The notes beneath the pieces were generated by a model. It did no database searches. It was not told the DNA's origin and saw nothing but the letters and a program-made list of their open reading frames with translations. From assembly GCF_001611975.1 (NCBI RefSeq), contig NZ_CP014525.1, positions 1,728,001 to 1,792,000 of the forward strand: a stretch of DNA of 64,000 bases. Reading direction: 5' to 3'. Of this stretch, positions 1 through 8,916 are shown piece after piece (the stretch's first letter is position 1; each line of letters starts with the position of its first letter). Source of the stretch: Haematospirillum jordaniae. GTDB taxonomy: Bacteria > Pseudomonadota > Alphaproteobacteria > Rhodospirillales > Rhodospirillaceae. A program made the position numbers and the translations under genes.

Positions 1-2
1 GC

Positions 3-458
3 GATGTAGCACGCGCCCTTGACACAGTGGATGCCGTTCTGGGTCAGTTTTCTGAAGATGTGGGTCCGGCGCCATTGCAAGCCTTGCAAGAAGAAATACG
101 GCGGTGTTTCTCCGGGGCCTCTGTGGCGATGATTCTTAAGGATCTTGTGGCAGAGGGAACGCGGTGGGCGTGTCAGCAGCGTGAAGAATTGCTCCGGAAA
201 TCTCCGCTGTCACTTCTTGTTACATTTAACCAGATGCAGCGTGGTGCAGAGCTTGATTTTGATGCGGCAATGGCCTTGGAATATAGGTTGGCGCCAAGGA
301 TGGCGTTGGGACATGATTTCCTTGAAGGTGTGCGGGCGGCTCTGATTGACAAGGACAGGAACCCGGTATGGGTGCCAAAAAGTATCGACAGCATTTCTCC
401 TGCTGAGGTCGAGGCTTATTTCAGGCCCGCAGAGGAGGGGGAGCTTGTGTTTTATTGA
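3..458 (+). CDS. 3-hydroxyisobutyryl-CoA hydrolase-like protein, 5'-truncated by window edge
   Basis: This is the C-terminal part of an enoyl-CoA hydratase/isomerase-family protein. The reading frame is open to base 3, so the true start lies upstream of the window. The C-terminal pattern (SLLVTFNQ, then ALEYRLAPRMA, then DFLEGVRAALIDKDRNPVW, then VEAYF) is the one I associate with 3-hydroxyisobutyryl-CoA hydrolases, which act in valine catabolism. The EGVRA.LIDKDR..W stretch separates these from ordinary enoyl-CoA hydratases. The catalytic part is outside the window, so activity cannot be judged. A tRNA gene follows 70 bases downstream. Confidence 0.8.
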   Translation, partial: DVARALDTVDAVLGQFSEDVGPAPLQALQEEIRRCFSGASVAMILKDLVAEGTRWACQQREELLRKSPLSLLVTFNQMQRGAELDFDAAMALEYRLAPRMALGHDFLEGVRAALIDKDRNPVWVPKSIDSISPAEVEAYFRPAEEGELVFY

Positions 459-478
459 GAGTGTTGAGAAGAAAGGTC

Positions 479-507
479 TTGACGCGGTTGGGGAACAAGA
501 ATTACAA
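479..507 (+). promoter_or_regulatory. sigma70-type promoter for tRNA-Glu
   Basis: TTGACG (479-484), a 17-base spacer and TTACAA (502-507) stand 22 bases before the tRNA. A GC-rich stretch follows the -10 box, as is common at stringently controlled tRNA promoters. Read by eye only. Confidence 0.5.
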
Positions 508-528
508 CGTGCGCCTTCCTGAGCCTGC

Positions 529-604
529 GTCCCTATCGTCTAGAGGCCTAGGACACCGCCCTTTCACGGCGGCGACCGGGGTTCGAATCCCCGTGGGGAC
601 GCCA
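529..604 (+). tRNA. tRNA-Glu (anticodon UUC)
   Basis: The 7-bp acceptor stem GTCCCTA/TGGGGAC closes with one G:T pair. The anticodon loop carries TTC, and the T arm is CCGGG-TTCGAAT-CCCCG. The CCA end is encoded at 602-604 after discriminator G601. The fold is complete. Confidence 0.95.
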
Positions 605-764
605 CGCATAAAAGCACTGACAAGCCTTTAGCTTCATGCGAAGTTGTGCGCGTGAAATTTGGATCTTGTATCTACAAAAACATGAATGCAGCAAACCGCA
701 CGACACTTCTTGTGTTGGGTCTGACAGGGGTTCTCGTGTGGAGCTTGTTGTGGGAAAGGCATGT

Positions 765-959
765 ATGGTTGCGCCATCATCGGATGAGGTCTTGTTTGAA
801 ATAAGAATTCTTGGGAACTCAGCCCAAGTTTCGGCAATACATGTGCCCACGAATACAGAGGTAAAGGTTGTCTGTCCGGCTGCCTTGCCGGCGGCTCTTA
901 TGCAAAAGGCAGCCCTACGCCGGCTGCTTTGGGTCTTGGGCCGCCCAAAGAGACCTTGA
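765..959 (+). CDS. small conserved alphaproteobacterial protein (DUF6898-like)
   Basis: A 64-residue protein with the pattern DEVLFEIRILGNSAQVSAI, then a short TNTEV turn, then a C-terminal AALMQKAALRRLLWVLGR helix. From memory this matches a small family of unknown function (I recall DUF6898) found in Rhodospirillales next to rpiB. I chose the ATG at 765 because GGGAAAGG lies 5-6 bases upstream and the conserved part begins just after it; the frame is open further upstream to 636 without family resemblance. No function is known to me. It lies between tRNA-Glu and rpiB. Confidence 0.55.
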   Translation: MVAPSSDEVLFEIRILGNSAQVSAIHVPTNTEVKVVCPAALPAALMQKAALRRLLWVLGRPKRP

Positions 960-1048
960 ATGTATTGCTTTTGCCTCTTTTGAATGGCGCAGGCAAACAA
1001 ACGTGTATATAAGATTATCATCGGTTCTTCTCATCGCGGCAGTTCTGT

Positions 1049-1486
1049 ATGATGACGCCAAAATCCGTGGCTATTGCCAATGATCACGCAGCGCTTGATC
1101 TCAAGAATGCCTTGGTTGGGTATCTGGCCTCGGCAGGCTATGTCCTTCTGGATCTCGGAACAAACAGCTCTGATTCTGTAGATTACCCTGATTATGCCAG
1201 AAAAATGGCTGATTCCTTGGCAGCAGGAACTGCTGATGTGGGGATTTTGCTGTGTGGGTCCGGTATTGGTATTTCCATGGCGGCCAACCGTTATCGCCAC
1301 GTTCGCGCTGCGCTTGTGCATGATGCGCTTGGTGCAAGGTTGGCGCGCCAGCACAACGATGCCAATGTCATCGTGCTGGGAGGGCGCACAACTGGCGTGG
1401 AGACAGCAATTGATTGTTTGAATGTATTTATGAGGACCGCATTTGAGGGCGGGCGCCATTGTGCTCGTATTGAGAAAATAAGCTGA
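1049..1486 (+). CDS. rpiB: ribose-5-phosphate isomerase B
   Basis: A 145-residue LacAB/RpiB-family enzyme that interconverts ribose-5-phosphate and ribulose-5-phosphate in the pentose phosphate pathway. Visible family marks are the N-terminal [10 protein letters not shown], the YPDYA motif and the catalytic loop [10 protein letters not shown] with Cys69, followed by [11 protein letters not shown] and the [15 protein letters not shown] stretch. The length is normal. It begins at the first of two tandem ATG codons and is followed by glyA on the same strand after 65 bases, the arrangement seen in many alphaproteobacteria. Confidence 0.95.
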   Translation: MMTPKSVAIANDHAALDLKNALVGYLASAGYVLLDLGTNSSDSVDYPDYARKMADSLAAGTADVGILLCGSGIGISMAANRYRHVRAALVHDALGARLARQHNDANVIVLGGRTTGVETAIDCLNVFMRTAFEGGRHCARIEKIS

Positions 1487-1551
1487 CGCCTGCTGTTCCA
1501 TCAGTTTTTTGGCCCGGGTGCATAATGCCCTGTTACAGAGGATGCTTGTTG

Positions 1552-2853
1552 ATGACCTACGCCGTTTCTCCCACCTACTTTACGCAGGATATCTCTGCTG
1601 CTGATCCTGAGGTAATGGCTTCATTGTCCGCAGAGCTGCGTCGCCAGCAGGACCAGATAGAGCTGATTGCGTCAGAGAATATTGTCTCCAGGGCTGTGCT
1701 GCAGGCTGCAGGATCGGTGCTGACGAACAAGTATGCGGAAGGGTATCCGGGTAAACGGTACTACGGTGGCTGTGAGTGCGTGGACGTCGCAGAATCCCTC
1801 GCGATTGAACGGGCCAAGAAGCTTTTTGGTGTTGAGTTTGTCAACGTCCAACCACATTCTGGGGCTCAGGCAAACGGGGCTGTGTTCCAAGCCCTTCTTC
1901 AGCCTAGCGATACCATATTGGGTATGAGCTTGGCTGCTGGCGGCCATCTTACTCATGGCGCTCCTCCGGCCCAGTCCGGCAAGTGGTTCAATGCCATCCA
2001 GTATGGCGTGCGGCGCGAGGACTCTGGTATCGACTATGATCAGGTCGATCGTTTGGCAATGGAGCATAAGCCAAAGCTGATTATTGCAGGTGGTTCTGCA
2101 ATTCCGCGTCATATTGACTTTGCCCGCTTCCGGGCTATTGCGGACAAGGTCGGGGCTCTGCTTCTGGTGGATATGGCTCACTTTGCAGGCTTGGTAGCTG
2201 GTGGTGTTCATCCCAGCCCTGTACCGTTTGCTGACATTATCACGACCACAACGCACAAGACCTTGCGTGGCCCGCGTGGTGGTATGATCATGACCAACAA
2301 TCCGGAGTTGGTGAAAAAAATTAATACAGCTGTGTTCCCTGGTCTTCAGGGTGGGCCGCTGATGCATATTATCGCAGCCAAGGCCGTTGCTTTTGGAGAG
2401 GCGTTGCGTCCAGAGTTCCGTGATTATGCTGCCCAGATTGTCACGAATGCCCGTGCTCTTGCCGATGAACTGCTCAAGGGAGGGCTCGATATTGTAACCG
2501 GTGGCACCGATACGCATTTGATGCTTGTGGACCTACGTCCCAAGGGCTTGACGGGTAATATTGCAGAGGCATCACTGGAGCGCGCCGGTATTACCTGTAA
2601 CAAAAATGGTATTCCATTTGATCCGGAGAAGCCGACGGTAACATCCGGTATTCGGTTGGGTACGCCGGCGGGAACTACGCGCGGCTTTGGTGAACAGGAG
2701 TTCCGGACTGTTGGTCGTCTGATTATTCGGGTCCTCGATGGATTGTCTGCCAACCGAGAGGATAATGGTGCGGTCGAAGTGGCTGTACGGGCCGAAGTGG
2801 GTGCATTGTGTCACCAGTTCCCTATCTATCCTCATGGGGATAAAATGTTGTAA
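1552..2853 (+). CDS. glyA: serine hydroxymethyltransferase
   Basis: A 433-residue PLP enzyme that converts serine plus tetrahydrofolate to glycine plus methylene-tetrahydrofolate, feeding one-carbon metabolism. Visible are the [14 protein letters not shown] start of the fold, [15 protein letters not shown], and the cofactor motif [13 protein letters not shown] with the PLP lysine at about residue 236. I chose ATG 1552 because AGAGGA lies 9-10 bases before it; an ATG at 1525 in the same frame lacks this and adds an unlike leader. It lies upstream of nrdR with a 37-base gap, so co-transcription is likely. Confidence 0.97.
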   Translation: MTYAVSPTYFTQDISAADPEVMASLSAELRRQQDQIELIASENIVSRAVLQAAGSVLTNKYAEGYPGKRYYGGCECVDVAESLAIERAKKLFGVEFVNVQPHSGAQANGAVFQALLQPSDTILGMSLAAGGHLTHGAPPAQSGKWFNAIQYGVRREDSGIDYDQVDRLAMEHKPKLIIAGGSAIPRHIDFARFRAIADKVGALLLVDMAHFAGLVAGGVHPSPVPFADIITTTTHKTLRGPRGGMIMTNNPELVKKINTAVFPGLQGGPLMHIIAAKAVAFGEALRPEFRDYAAQIVTNARALADELLKGGLDIVTGGTDTHLMLVDLRPKGLTGNIAEASLERAGITCNKNGIPFDPEKPTVTSGIRLGTPAGTTRGFGEQEFRTVGRLIIRVLDGLSANREDNGAVEVAVRAEVGALCHQFPIYPHGDKML

Positions 2854-2890
2854 GCTCCGGCGAGAATGTGAAGTACCGCAGGGGATTACT

Positions 2891-3361
2891 ATGCGCTGTC
2901 CGTTTTGTGGCAATGATGATACGCAGGTTAAAGATTCGCGACCGACAGAGGATAATTCAGCCATTCGTCGTCGTCGTTTCTGTTTGGCATGCTCGTCCCG
3001 GTTTACGACCTTCGAGAGGGTGCAGCTGCGTGATTTGATTGTTATCAAGAATAACGGACAGCGCGTTTCCTTTGACCGGGACAAGCTGTCTCGGTCTATC
3101 CATATTGCCTGTCGCAAACGCCGTGTTGACGAAGAGCGTCTAGAGCGTGTCGTCAATGGCATTCAGCGGCGACTTGAAAGTTCAGGCGATACGGAGATTC
3201 CTTCGGCCACGATTGGTGAAATGGTTATGGAGGCCCTTCAAGCCTTGGATCCTGTTGCCTATGTGCGTTACGCCTCTGTTTACAAGGATTTCCGCGAAGC
3301 CCGTGATTTTGAGGAGTTCGTTGAAACCCTTGGTGGTGTCGAGCCAACAGCGGAACGCTGA
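2891..3361 (+). CDS. nrdR: transcriptional repressor NrdR
   Basis: A 156-residue ATP-cone repressor that senses (d)ATP and controls ribonucleotide reductase genes. The N-terminal zinc ribbon is present (MRCPFC, then [12 protein letters not shown]) with four cysteines, followed by the ATP-cone from [20 protein letters not shown] to the [13 protein letters not shown] end. The start is fixed by the MRCPFCG motif, although the frame is open upstream into glyA. The stop at 3361 is 2 bases before ribD, which supports an operon. Confidence 0.96.
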   Translation: MRCPFCGNDDTQVKDSRPTEDNSAIRRRRFCLACSSRFTTFERVQLRDLIVIKNNGQRVSFDRDKLSRSIHIACRKRRVDEERLERVVNGIQRRLESSGDTEIPSATIGEMVMEALQALDPVAYVRYASVYKDFREARDFEEFVETLGGVEPTAER

Positions 3362-3363
3362 TT

Positions 3364-4518
3364 GTGGATGCGGGCACCGTATACGGGGATTTCTCTGACT
3401 CCGATCATGGCTTTATGGAGCTTTCTCTTGGCTTGGCAAGGCGGGGGCTAGGTAATACGTGGCCCAATCCTTCTGTTGGCTGCGTTCTTGTTTCTCCTCA
3501 GGGGTTTGTTGTGGGGCGGGGGTGGACAAAACCCGGAGGCAGGCCTCATGCTGAAGCCGTTGCTCTTTTGCAGGCAGGAGACCGGGCACGTGGCTCCACA
3601 GCCTATGTGACCTTGGAGCCGTGCAGTCACTTTGGGCAGACTCCTCCTTGTGCCACAGCTCTGATTGAAGCCGGAATTGCCCGGTGTATCGTTGCATCAT
3701 CTGATCCAGATCCACGCGTGAGCGGTCGCGGCCTCGATATGCTCCGTGCTGCCGGGGTAGAGGTGTCTGTCGGCCTTCTCTCGGATGCTGCAGTTGATCT
3801 GAATAAAGGTTTCTTTTCCCGCATAAGGTGTTGTCGCCCACTTTTTACGCTGAAGCTGGCAACCAGTATGGATGGGAAAATAGCGATAGCTTCGGGTGAA
3901 AGCCGCTGGATCACGGGAGAGCGGGCAAGGCATCTTGTCCATTGTATGCGGGCAGAGCACGATGCCGTCTTGGTTGGTTCAGGTACAGTTTTGGCCGATG
4001 ATCCGGATTTGCGCTGCCGGCTTCCTGGTTTTGACCAGCGCCCCGTTGTGCGCATTGTGCTTGATGGGCGCCTGCGCCTGCCTGATCAGGCGCAGCTGGT
4101 GTCTTCATCGCGGGACGCTCCGGTTCTGATTGTAACGGCATCGTCTTCCGAACTCGCGCGGGTTGCCTCCCTCCGTCGTCGTGGGATTGAGGTCCTTTGC
4201 CTAGATCACCTTGAGCCTTTTCATATTGCCAACGAGCTGGGATCACGTGGTTTTACACGTGTTTTTCTGGAAGGTGGGGGGGCTGTAGCCGCTTCATTTC
4301 TGAAGGCTGGTCTGATTGACCGTGTTGTCTGGTTTCATGCCCCGATAGTTATTGGTGCCGATGGCATCGACGGTGTTGGTGCATTGGCGTTATCCCGTCT
4401 TTCAGAGGCAAATAGATTTGTATACAAATATTCTTATGCCTGTGGCAGTGATACAGTTACGGTCCTAGAGGCTGAGAGGGCTTTTGTGGATCGGGGTGTT
4501 GGCAAGGAGTTAGCCTGA
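3364..4518 (+). CDS. ribD: bifunctional diaminohydroxyphosphoribosylaminopyrimidine deaminase / 5-amino-6-(5-phosphoribosylamino)uracil reductase
   Basis: A 384-residue bifunctional enzyme for the second and third steps of the riboflavin pathway. The N-terminal deaminase domain carries the zinc site H62-A-E64 and PC87-SHFGQTPPC96. The reductase domain begins around residue 160 (FTLKLATSMDGKIA) and has GGGAVAASFLKAGLID near the end. The start is GTG 3364, chosen because the DHGFM.L.L.LARRGLGNTWPNP family start needs this upstream part; an internal ATG at 3415 would cut it. The stop directly abuts the ribE ATG, so translation is probably coupled. Confidence 0.95.
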   Translation: MDAGTVYGDFSDSDHGFMELSLGLARRGLGNTWPNPSVGCVLVSPQGFVVGRGWTKPGGRPHAEAVALLQAGDRARGSTAYVTLEPCSHFGQTPPCATALIEAGIARCIVASSDPDPRVSGRGLDMLRAAGVEVSVGLLSDAAVDLNKGFFSRIRCCRPLFTLKLATSMDGKIAIASGESRWITGERARHLVHCMRAEHDAVLVGSGTVLADDPDLRCRLPGFDQRPVVRIVLDGRLRLPDQAQLVSSSRDAPVLIVTASSSELARVASLRRRGIEVLCLDHLEPFHIANELGSRGFTRVFLEGGGAVAASFLKAGLIDRVVWFHAPIVIGADGIDGVGALALSRLSEANRFVYKYSYACGSDTVTVLEAERAFVDRGVGKELA

Positions 4519-5112
4519 ATGTTCACCGGCATTGTCACAGACTTGGGTGCTGTTAAGCATATTGAAAGGAAACAAGGAACTCGGTTCTTTTTTTCGACAT
4601 CCTATCCGACGGGGGATATTCCTTTTGGTGCCTCTATTGCCTGTAATGGCTGTTGCTTGACCCTTGTTGACAAGGGTGACGGATGGTTTGCCGCGGATGT
4701 ATCTCCCGAAACGCTGGCTGTTACGACTTTGGGTGAATGGATGCCGGGGACGCCGGTCAATCTGGAGAGGGCCATGCGCATGGGGGATGAGTTCGGGGGG
4801 CATATTGTTTCGGGTCATGTTGATGGCGTTGCAACGGTGACCAACCTGCTCCCCGACCATGATGCGGCCCGGATAGTTTTTAAGATTGAACAACAGCTGT
4901 CTCGCTTTGTTGCGGTTAAGGGGTCCGTGACCGTGGATGGGGTTTCCCTGACCGTCAATGCTGTGTCTGAAGCATGTTTCGAGGTTTCGGTCATTCCCCA
5001 CACCAGAAAGGTGACAACGCTGGGAGGGGCGGGTATTGGTACAAAGCATAATTTTGAAATTGATCTTCTTGCGCGTTATGTTGACAGATTGACGGGTTCT
5101 GGCTTGGCCTGA
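4519..5112 (+). CDS. ribE: riboflavin synthase, alpha subunit
   Basis: A 197-residue enzyme that dismutates two 6,7-dimethyl-8-ribityllumazines to riboflavin. The two lumazine-binding barrels are visible: the first starts with [12 protein letters not shown] and contains [10 protein letters not shown], and the second contains [14 protein letters not shown] and GVSLTVNAV. The C-terminal trimerisation helix ([14 protein letters not shown]) is present. The ATG follows the ribD stop with no gap. Confidence 0.96.
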   Translation: MFTGIVTDLGAVKHIERKQGTRFFFSTSYPTGDIPFGASIACNGCCLTLVDKGDGWFAADVSPETLAVTTLGEWMPGTPVNLERAMRMGDEFGGHIVSGHVDGVATVTNLLPDHDAARIVFKIEQQLSRFVAVKGSVTVDGVSLTVNAVSEACFEVSVIPHTRKVTTLGGAGIGTKHNFEIDLLARYVDRLTGSGLA

Positions 5113-5144
5113 CCGCACTGTTTCCCAGATCCGGAGCTTTGTCT

Positions 5145-6269
5145 GTGTCTTCTGACTTTTCTGAGTGCTTGTCTCCCGCCCAGGAGATTATCGAAGAGGC
5201 CCGTAATGGGCGTATGTTTATCCTAGTTGACGATGAAGATCGTGAGAATGAGGGTGATCTGGTTATCCCGGCGCAGTTTGCAACGCCGGAAGCTGTGAAC
5301 TTCATGGCAACGCACGGTCGTGGTCTTATTTGTCTGGCCCTGACGGCTGATCGTTGTAATGCATTGCAGTTGTCGATGATGGACAGTCACAACCAGTCGC
5401 GTTTGGGAACGGCTTTTACCGTATCAATTGAAGCGCGCGAGGGCGTTACGACCGGTATCTCGGCATCGGATCGGGCCCGGACGATTGCGGTGGCCATTGA
5501 TCCCGGGAAGACCAGGAATGATCTTGCTACCCCCGGGCATGTGTTCCCTTTGATGGCCCGTGATGGCGGGGTTCTCGTCCGTGCCGGGCATACCGAGGCT
5601 GCGGTGGATATTGCCCGTTTGGCTGGATTGAACCCTGCGGGGGTTATCTGCGAGATCATGAACCATGATGGCAGCATGGCCCGGATGCCGGATCTGGTGG
5701 CATTTTCCCAGAGGCATGGGCTGAAGATTTCGACCATTGCTGATCTTATTGCTTGGCGCCGTCGTACAGAAAAGCTGGTGGAGAAGGTCCTTGAAAGCCC
5801 GTTTACCTCTAAGTGGGGAGGGGACTGGACCATGTCTGTCTACACAAATACTTTGAATTATGCTGAACATATTGTGCTTGCAAAAGGCGATCTGTCCCTT
5901 CCAGGGCCAGTGCTGGTCCGGATGCATGCTCTGCATGTTCTGGATGATGTACTGGGTGATGTCCATGGCGGCAAGGCAGGTCAGCTACAGGCTGCAATGG
6001 ATATGATTGGCCGTTACGATCGTGGCGTTGTGGTGTTGCTGCGAGAGCTAAATCGTTCGACATTGACCGATCATCTCAGGGAGAGAATAAGGGGGGGCAA
6101 TGATCGTGGCAGGCTTGTTGATTATGGTGTTGGGGCGCAGATCCTTCTGGACCTAGGTGTGAAGGATATGATCCTGTTGTCCAACTCGGAAAAGAATATT
6201 ATCGGACTGGATGGATATGGCCTCCGCGTCAGCGGGTGGCGGCCCATCGATGAAGATATGGGGGACTGA
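5145..6269 (+). CDS. ribB: 3,4-dihydroxy-2-butanone-4-phosphate synthase with degenerate GTP cyclohydrolase II domain
   Basis: The N-terminal domain (about residues 1-205) is a complete Rib[32 protein letters not shown], and [19 protein letters not shown]. It makes 3,4-dihydroxy-2-butanone 4-phosphate from ribulose-5-phosphate. The C-terminal part (about 215-374) follows the RibA fold ([18 protein letters not shown], then GVVVLLRE, then [17 protein letters not shown]), but the zinc-binding cysteine cluster expected after the R.H segment is replaced by HGGKAGQ. GTP cyclohydrolase II activity is therefore unlikely. I prefer GTG 5145, 8 bases after GGAG; TTG 5139 is too close to it. It sits between ribE and ribH in the riboflavin cluster. 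Confidence 0.88.
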   Translation: MSSDFSECLSPAQEIIEEARNGRMFILVDDEDRENEGDLVIPAQFATPEAVNFMATHGRGLICLALTADRCNALQLSMMDSHNQSRLGTAFTVSIEAREGVTTGISASDRARTIAVAIDPGKTRNDLATPGHVFPLMARDGGVLVRAGHTEAAVDIARLAGLNPAGVICEIMNHDGSMARMPDLVAFSQRHGLKISTIADLIAWRRRTEKLVEKVLESPFTSKWGGDWTMSVYTNTLNYAEHIVLAKGDLSLPGPVLVRMHALHVLDDVLGDVHGGKAGQLQAAMDMIGRYDRGVVVLLRELNRSTLTDHLRERIRGGNDRGRLVDYGVGAQILLDLGVKDMILLSNSEKNIIGLDGYGLRVSGWRPIDEDMGD

Positions 6270-6273
6270 AACC

Positions 6274-6732
6274 ATGGTTTCTGCAGCGCCACGCGTTCTG
6301 ATTGTTGAAGCGCGTTTCTATGACGATATTACAGACCACTTGGTGAAGGGAGCCATTCAGGAACTGACCGAGCATGGGGTAGGATACAAGCGAATTATTG
6401 CCCCCGGTATTCTTGAACTTCCTGCTGTCATTCGCTTTGCAATCCGTGCTATGGAGCTGCGTGCCATAGAAGAACGCTATGCAGGATATGTCGTCCTTGG
6501 GTGTGCCATACGTGGTGAGACCGACCACTATGAGCATGTTTGCAGAGAGGCAATGCGTGGTATCCAAGATCTCATCCTTGAATACTCCTTGGCTGTTGGA
6601 AACGGTATCCTGACATGTGGCACCCGGGAACAAGCCGTGGAGCGTGCCCGGTTTGACCAGAAAAATATAGGTGGGAAGGCGGCAGCAGCATGCCTGTCCA
6701 TGATGCAGATAAAAAAGGAAATAGGGCTCTGA
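6274..6732 (+). CDS. ribH: 6,7-dimethyl-8-ribityllumazine synthase
   Basis: A 152-residue lumazine synthase that joins the RibB product with the RibD product in the penultimate riboflavin step. Visible motifs are VLIVEARFYDDIT, the APGILELPAVIRFA segment, GYVVLGCAIRGETDHYEHVC around the active-site histidine, and GILTC. I chose ATG 6274, about 10 bases after a GGGGA stretch at the end of ribB; upstream ATGs in the frame lie inside ribB. It ends 15 bases before nusB. Confidence 0.94.
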   Translation: MVSAAPRVLIVEARFYDDITDHLVKGAIQELTEHGVGYKRIIAPGILELPAVIRFAIRAMELRAIEERYAGYVVLGCAIRGETDHYEHVCREAMRGIQDLILEYSLAVGNGILTCGTREQAVERARFDQKNIGGKAAAACLSMMQIKKEIGL

Positions 6733-6747
6733 GAGCTCGTACCAAAC

Positions 6748-7296
6748 ATGACAAAGCATAAGAATTCCGATACCGCTCTTCGTCGTAGTGCAGCCCGTCT
6801 GGCAGCTATTCAGGCAACTTATCAGATTATTCTGACATCGGCTCCTGTAGGTGCCGTCATTAATGACTTTATGACCGGTGCTATTGGCGGTGAAGTGATC
6901 GAAGAGGATCTGGATCTTGAAACCGAGGATGTCGTGCCCTTGGTAGAGCTCCATGCAGAGATTTTTGCGGTTTTGGTTCGCGGTGTTCATGCATCGGCAA
7001 CTCGCCTTGATGCCATTATTGATGGTTCTTTGGGAGCTAGCTGGGATCCTGCTCGTTTGCAGCCCCTGCTTCGTGCTTTATTGCGCTGCGGTATTTATGA
7101 GCTTTCTGACCGCCTAGATATGCCTGCGCGAGCCTGTATCTCAGAGTATGTCGATATTGCACGCTCATTCTTTGATGGGGCCGAGCCCGGGATGGTCAAC
7201 GCCATGATGGACAAGTTGGCTCGCCAGTTGCGCTCTGAGGAGATGAACGCCGTGCATAAGCCCCGTTCTGACGGCAATAATGACGGCACGATCTGA
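6748..7296 (+). CDS. nusB: transcription antitermination factor NusB
   Basis: A 182-residue NusB-family protein, part of the NusB-NusE complex that binds boxA in rRNA leaders. The start (RRSAARLAAIQATYQI) and the end (RACISEYVDIARSFFDGAEPGMVNAMMDKLA) are diagnostic. It has a long acidic loop (EVIEEDLDLETED) and an extra C-terminal tail that overlaps thiL by 17 bases. The ribH-nusB-thiL order is conserved in many proteobacteria. Confidence 0.93.
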   Translation: MTKHKNSDTALRRSAARLAAIQATYQIILTSAPVGAVINDFMTGAIGGEVIEEDLDLETEDVVPLVELHAEIFAVLVRGVHASATRLDAIIDGSLGASWDPARLQPLLRALLRCGIYELSDRLDMPARACISEYVDIARSFFDGAEPGMVNAMMDKLARQLRSEEMNAVHKPRSDGNNDGTI

Positions 7297-8251
7297 ATTC
7301 CAGATTATTGCGGATCTGTTTGCGCCTTTGGCCCGCTCTTGTCCGGGAGCCTATGGTCTTCTGGACGATGCTGCCGTTGTTGCTGTACCAGCCGGCCGAG
7401 AGTTGGTGGTCACTGCAGATGCCTTGGTATCCGGGGTTCATTTCTTGCCTGATGACCCTTATGGCTGCATTGCACGCAAAGTGCTGAGGGTGAATTTATC
7501 TGATTTGGCGGCCATGGGGGCAGATCCCTATGGCTTCCTGCTGACCTGTGCCTTTCCCGTTGATACCCCTGATTCTTGGCTGGTGGACTTTGCCCGCGGT
7601 CTGGCAGACGATGTAGCCCTTTTTGGCATTCCCTTACTGGGAGGGGATACCGTTGCTACGCCGGGACCGGCCAGTTTCACCGTTACCGCCATGGGTACGG
7701 TTGCTTCCGGGAAAGCGTTGCGGCGCGGGTCTGCCATGCCGGGAGATCTGATCGTGGTTACGGGAACCATTGGCGATGGTGCGCTTGGCTTGATAGCAGC
7801 TCAGGGGGAGGTGGGGCTGTGCTGTGATCAGGTAGGGAAAGAATTTCTTGTCGATCGGTATTGTATACCCCGCCCAAGACTTTCTGTGCCAGCTGCTCTA
7901 TCGGGCGGTATACGAGCAGCTATGGATATATCAGACGGTCTTGTCCAAGATCTTGGTCACATGTGCCAGCTTTCTGGCCTGCGGGCTGACATTACGTTGG
8001 CCGACATCCCTCTTTCTGGGCCAGTACACTGTTGCGTGACGAGCAATTCATCGCTCTATGAGGCTGTTATGGCCGGCGGTGATGATTATGAGCTTCTTAT
8101 GGCTATTGATCCTGCTTTTGATCTTCCATCCGAGGTGGATGGTGTTCCCCTCAGTGTTATTGGTCGTTTTACAGAAGGGAATGGTTGTCATGTAATGGGG
8201 ATTTCCGGGGGGACATGGCAGCCTAAAAAAACTGGTTTCAAGCACTTCTGA
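7280..8251 (+). CDS. thiL: thiamine-monophosphate kinase
   Basis: A 323-residue AIR-synthase-fold kinase that phosphorylates thiamine monophosphate to the diphosphate cofactor. Visible are the LLDDAAVV nucleotide-site aspartates, ADALVSGVHF, KVLRVNLSDLAAMGADP, LLGGDTV, AAMDISDGLVQDL and AGGDDYELL. The length is normal. The ATG lies inside the nusB 3' end. No TPP riboswitch was seen, as expected for an internal operon gene. Confidence 0.95.
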   Translation: MTARSEFQIIADLFAPLARSCPGAYGLLDDAAVVAVPAGRELVVTADALVSGVHFLPDDPYGCIARKVLRVNLSDLAAMGADPYGFLLTCAFPVDTPDSWLVDFARGLADDVALFGIPLLGGDTVATPGPASFTVTAMGTVASGKALRRGSAMPGDLIVVTGTIGDGALGLIAAQGEVGLCCDQVGKEFLVDRYCIPRPRLSVPAALSGGIRAAMDISDGLVQDLGHMCQLSGLRADITLADIPLSGPVHCCVTSNSSLYEAVMAGGDDYELLMAIDPAFDLPSEVDGVPLSVIGRFTEGNGCHVMGISGGTWQPKKTGFKHF

Positions 8252-8296
8252 TGGTATCGTCAGGCATCTCGGCAATATGAAAATGGGACAGGGTCG

Positions 8297-8773
8297 ATGC
8301 TCCGCCTCATGCTGTTGGTGGTTGCTCTGGTCGTTATCATTGCTCTTGGAGCTGTCGGCTTGGTCCGATTCGGCGTTATTCCCGATTTTACCGGGATGAT
8401 CACTCCGATGGAGGCGCGTGTTGAGGAGCCAGAGACTCCGGCGCCTGTGGTGCAGCCTCAGGTTGATCCTGTTTTCGTTGATCTTCCGCCCTTTGTTGTG
8501 CCGGTTGTGCGTGATCGTGAGGTTCAGAAGAACTTTACCATTACCCTGCGTCTGGATGTTGAGCCAGGGCAACAAGAGGTTGTGAACCGGCATATGTCCA
8601 AGTTACAGGCGGCGTATTTGCAGATGCTTTATGTTGTTGTTCCTGAGCAAATTCATGCGCGTGTTACCTTGGACGTCCGTGCTCTCAAGCAGCGCCTTCA
8701 GGGAATAACGGACCGTATTGCCGGGCCTGGTGCTGTGCGCGAGGTGATGGTTATCTCCGTTTTTGATCGTTGA
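8297..8773 (+). CDS. FliL-like single-pass membrane protein
   Basis: A 158-residue protein with an N-terminal membrane helix (about residues 3-27), a proline-rich linker (about 38-55) and a periplasmic domain. The domain layout resembles FliL, the flagellar basal-body protein: PPFVVPVVRD, an alternating beta stretch NFTITLRLDV, a helix of about 30 residues, then the ending REVMVISVFDR. Similarity is in architecture rather than strong motifs, and no flagellar structural genes are adjacent. It lies between thiL and hppA. A role in the motor or in membrane organisation is only inference. Confidence 0.5.
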   Translation: MLRLMLLVVALVVIIALGAVGLVRFGVIPDFTGMITPMEARVEEPETPAPVVQPQVDPVFVDLPPFVVPVVRDREVQKNFTITLRLDVEPGQQEVVNRHMSKLQAAYLQMLYVVVPEQIHARVTLDVRALKQRLQGITDRIAGPGAVREVMVISVFDR

Positions 8774-8916
8774 CCCCATACTTCTGCTCTGGGGGGCTGG
8801 GTATGGAATAGAAGGCCTTGTTCTTTCCTTTTTACTTCTCTTTGGGCTGCAACCAGTTGTTGCGGTCCGGACACGCTTCTGTCACGCTCACCCGTCGTCT
8901 TCGGACTGGAGGGTAA

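Noticed and set aside
682..804. 40-codon ORF with one hydrophobic helix before the small gene at 765
   Set aside because: It overlaps the better supported ORF in another frame, has no ribosome site and no family that I recognise.
548..1021. 157-codon minus-strand ORF
   Set aside because: It runs antisense through tRNA-Glu and the small gene at 765 and has no recognisable protein features.
1672..2517. 281-codon minus-strand ORF
   Set aside because: It is antisense to the conserved body of glyA and low in credible motifs.
8774..8794. CCCCA/TGGGG hairpin after the FliL-like gene
   Set aside because: No T tract follows and the stem is short, so it is not called as a terminator.
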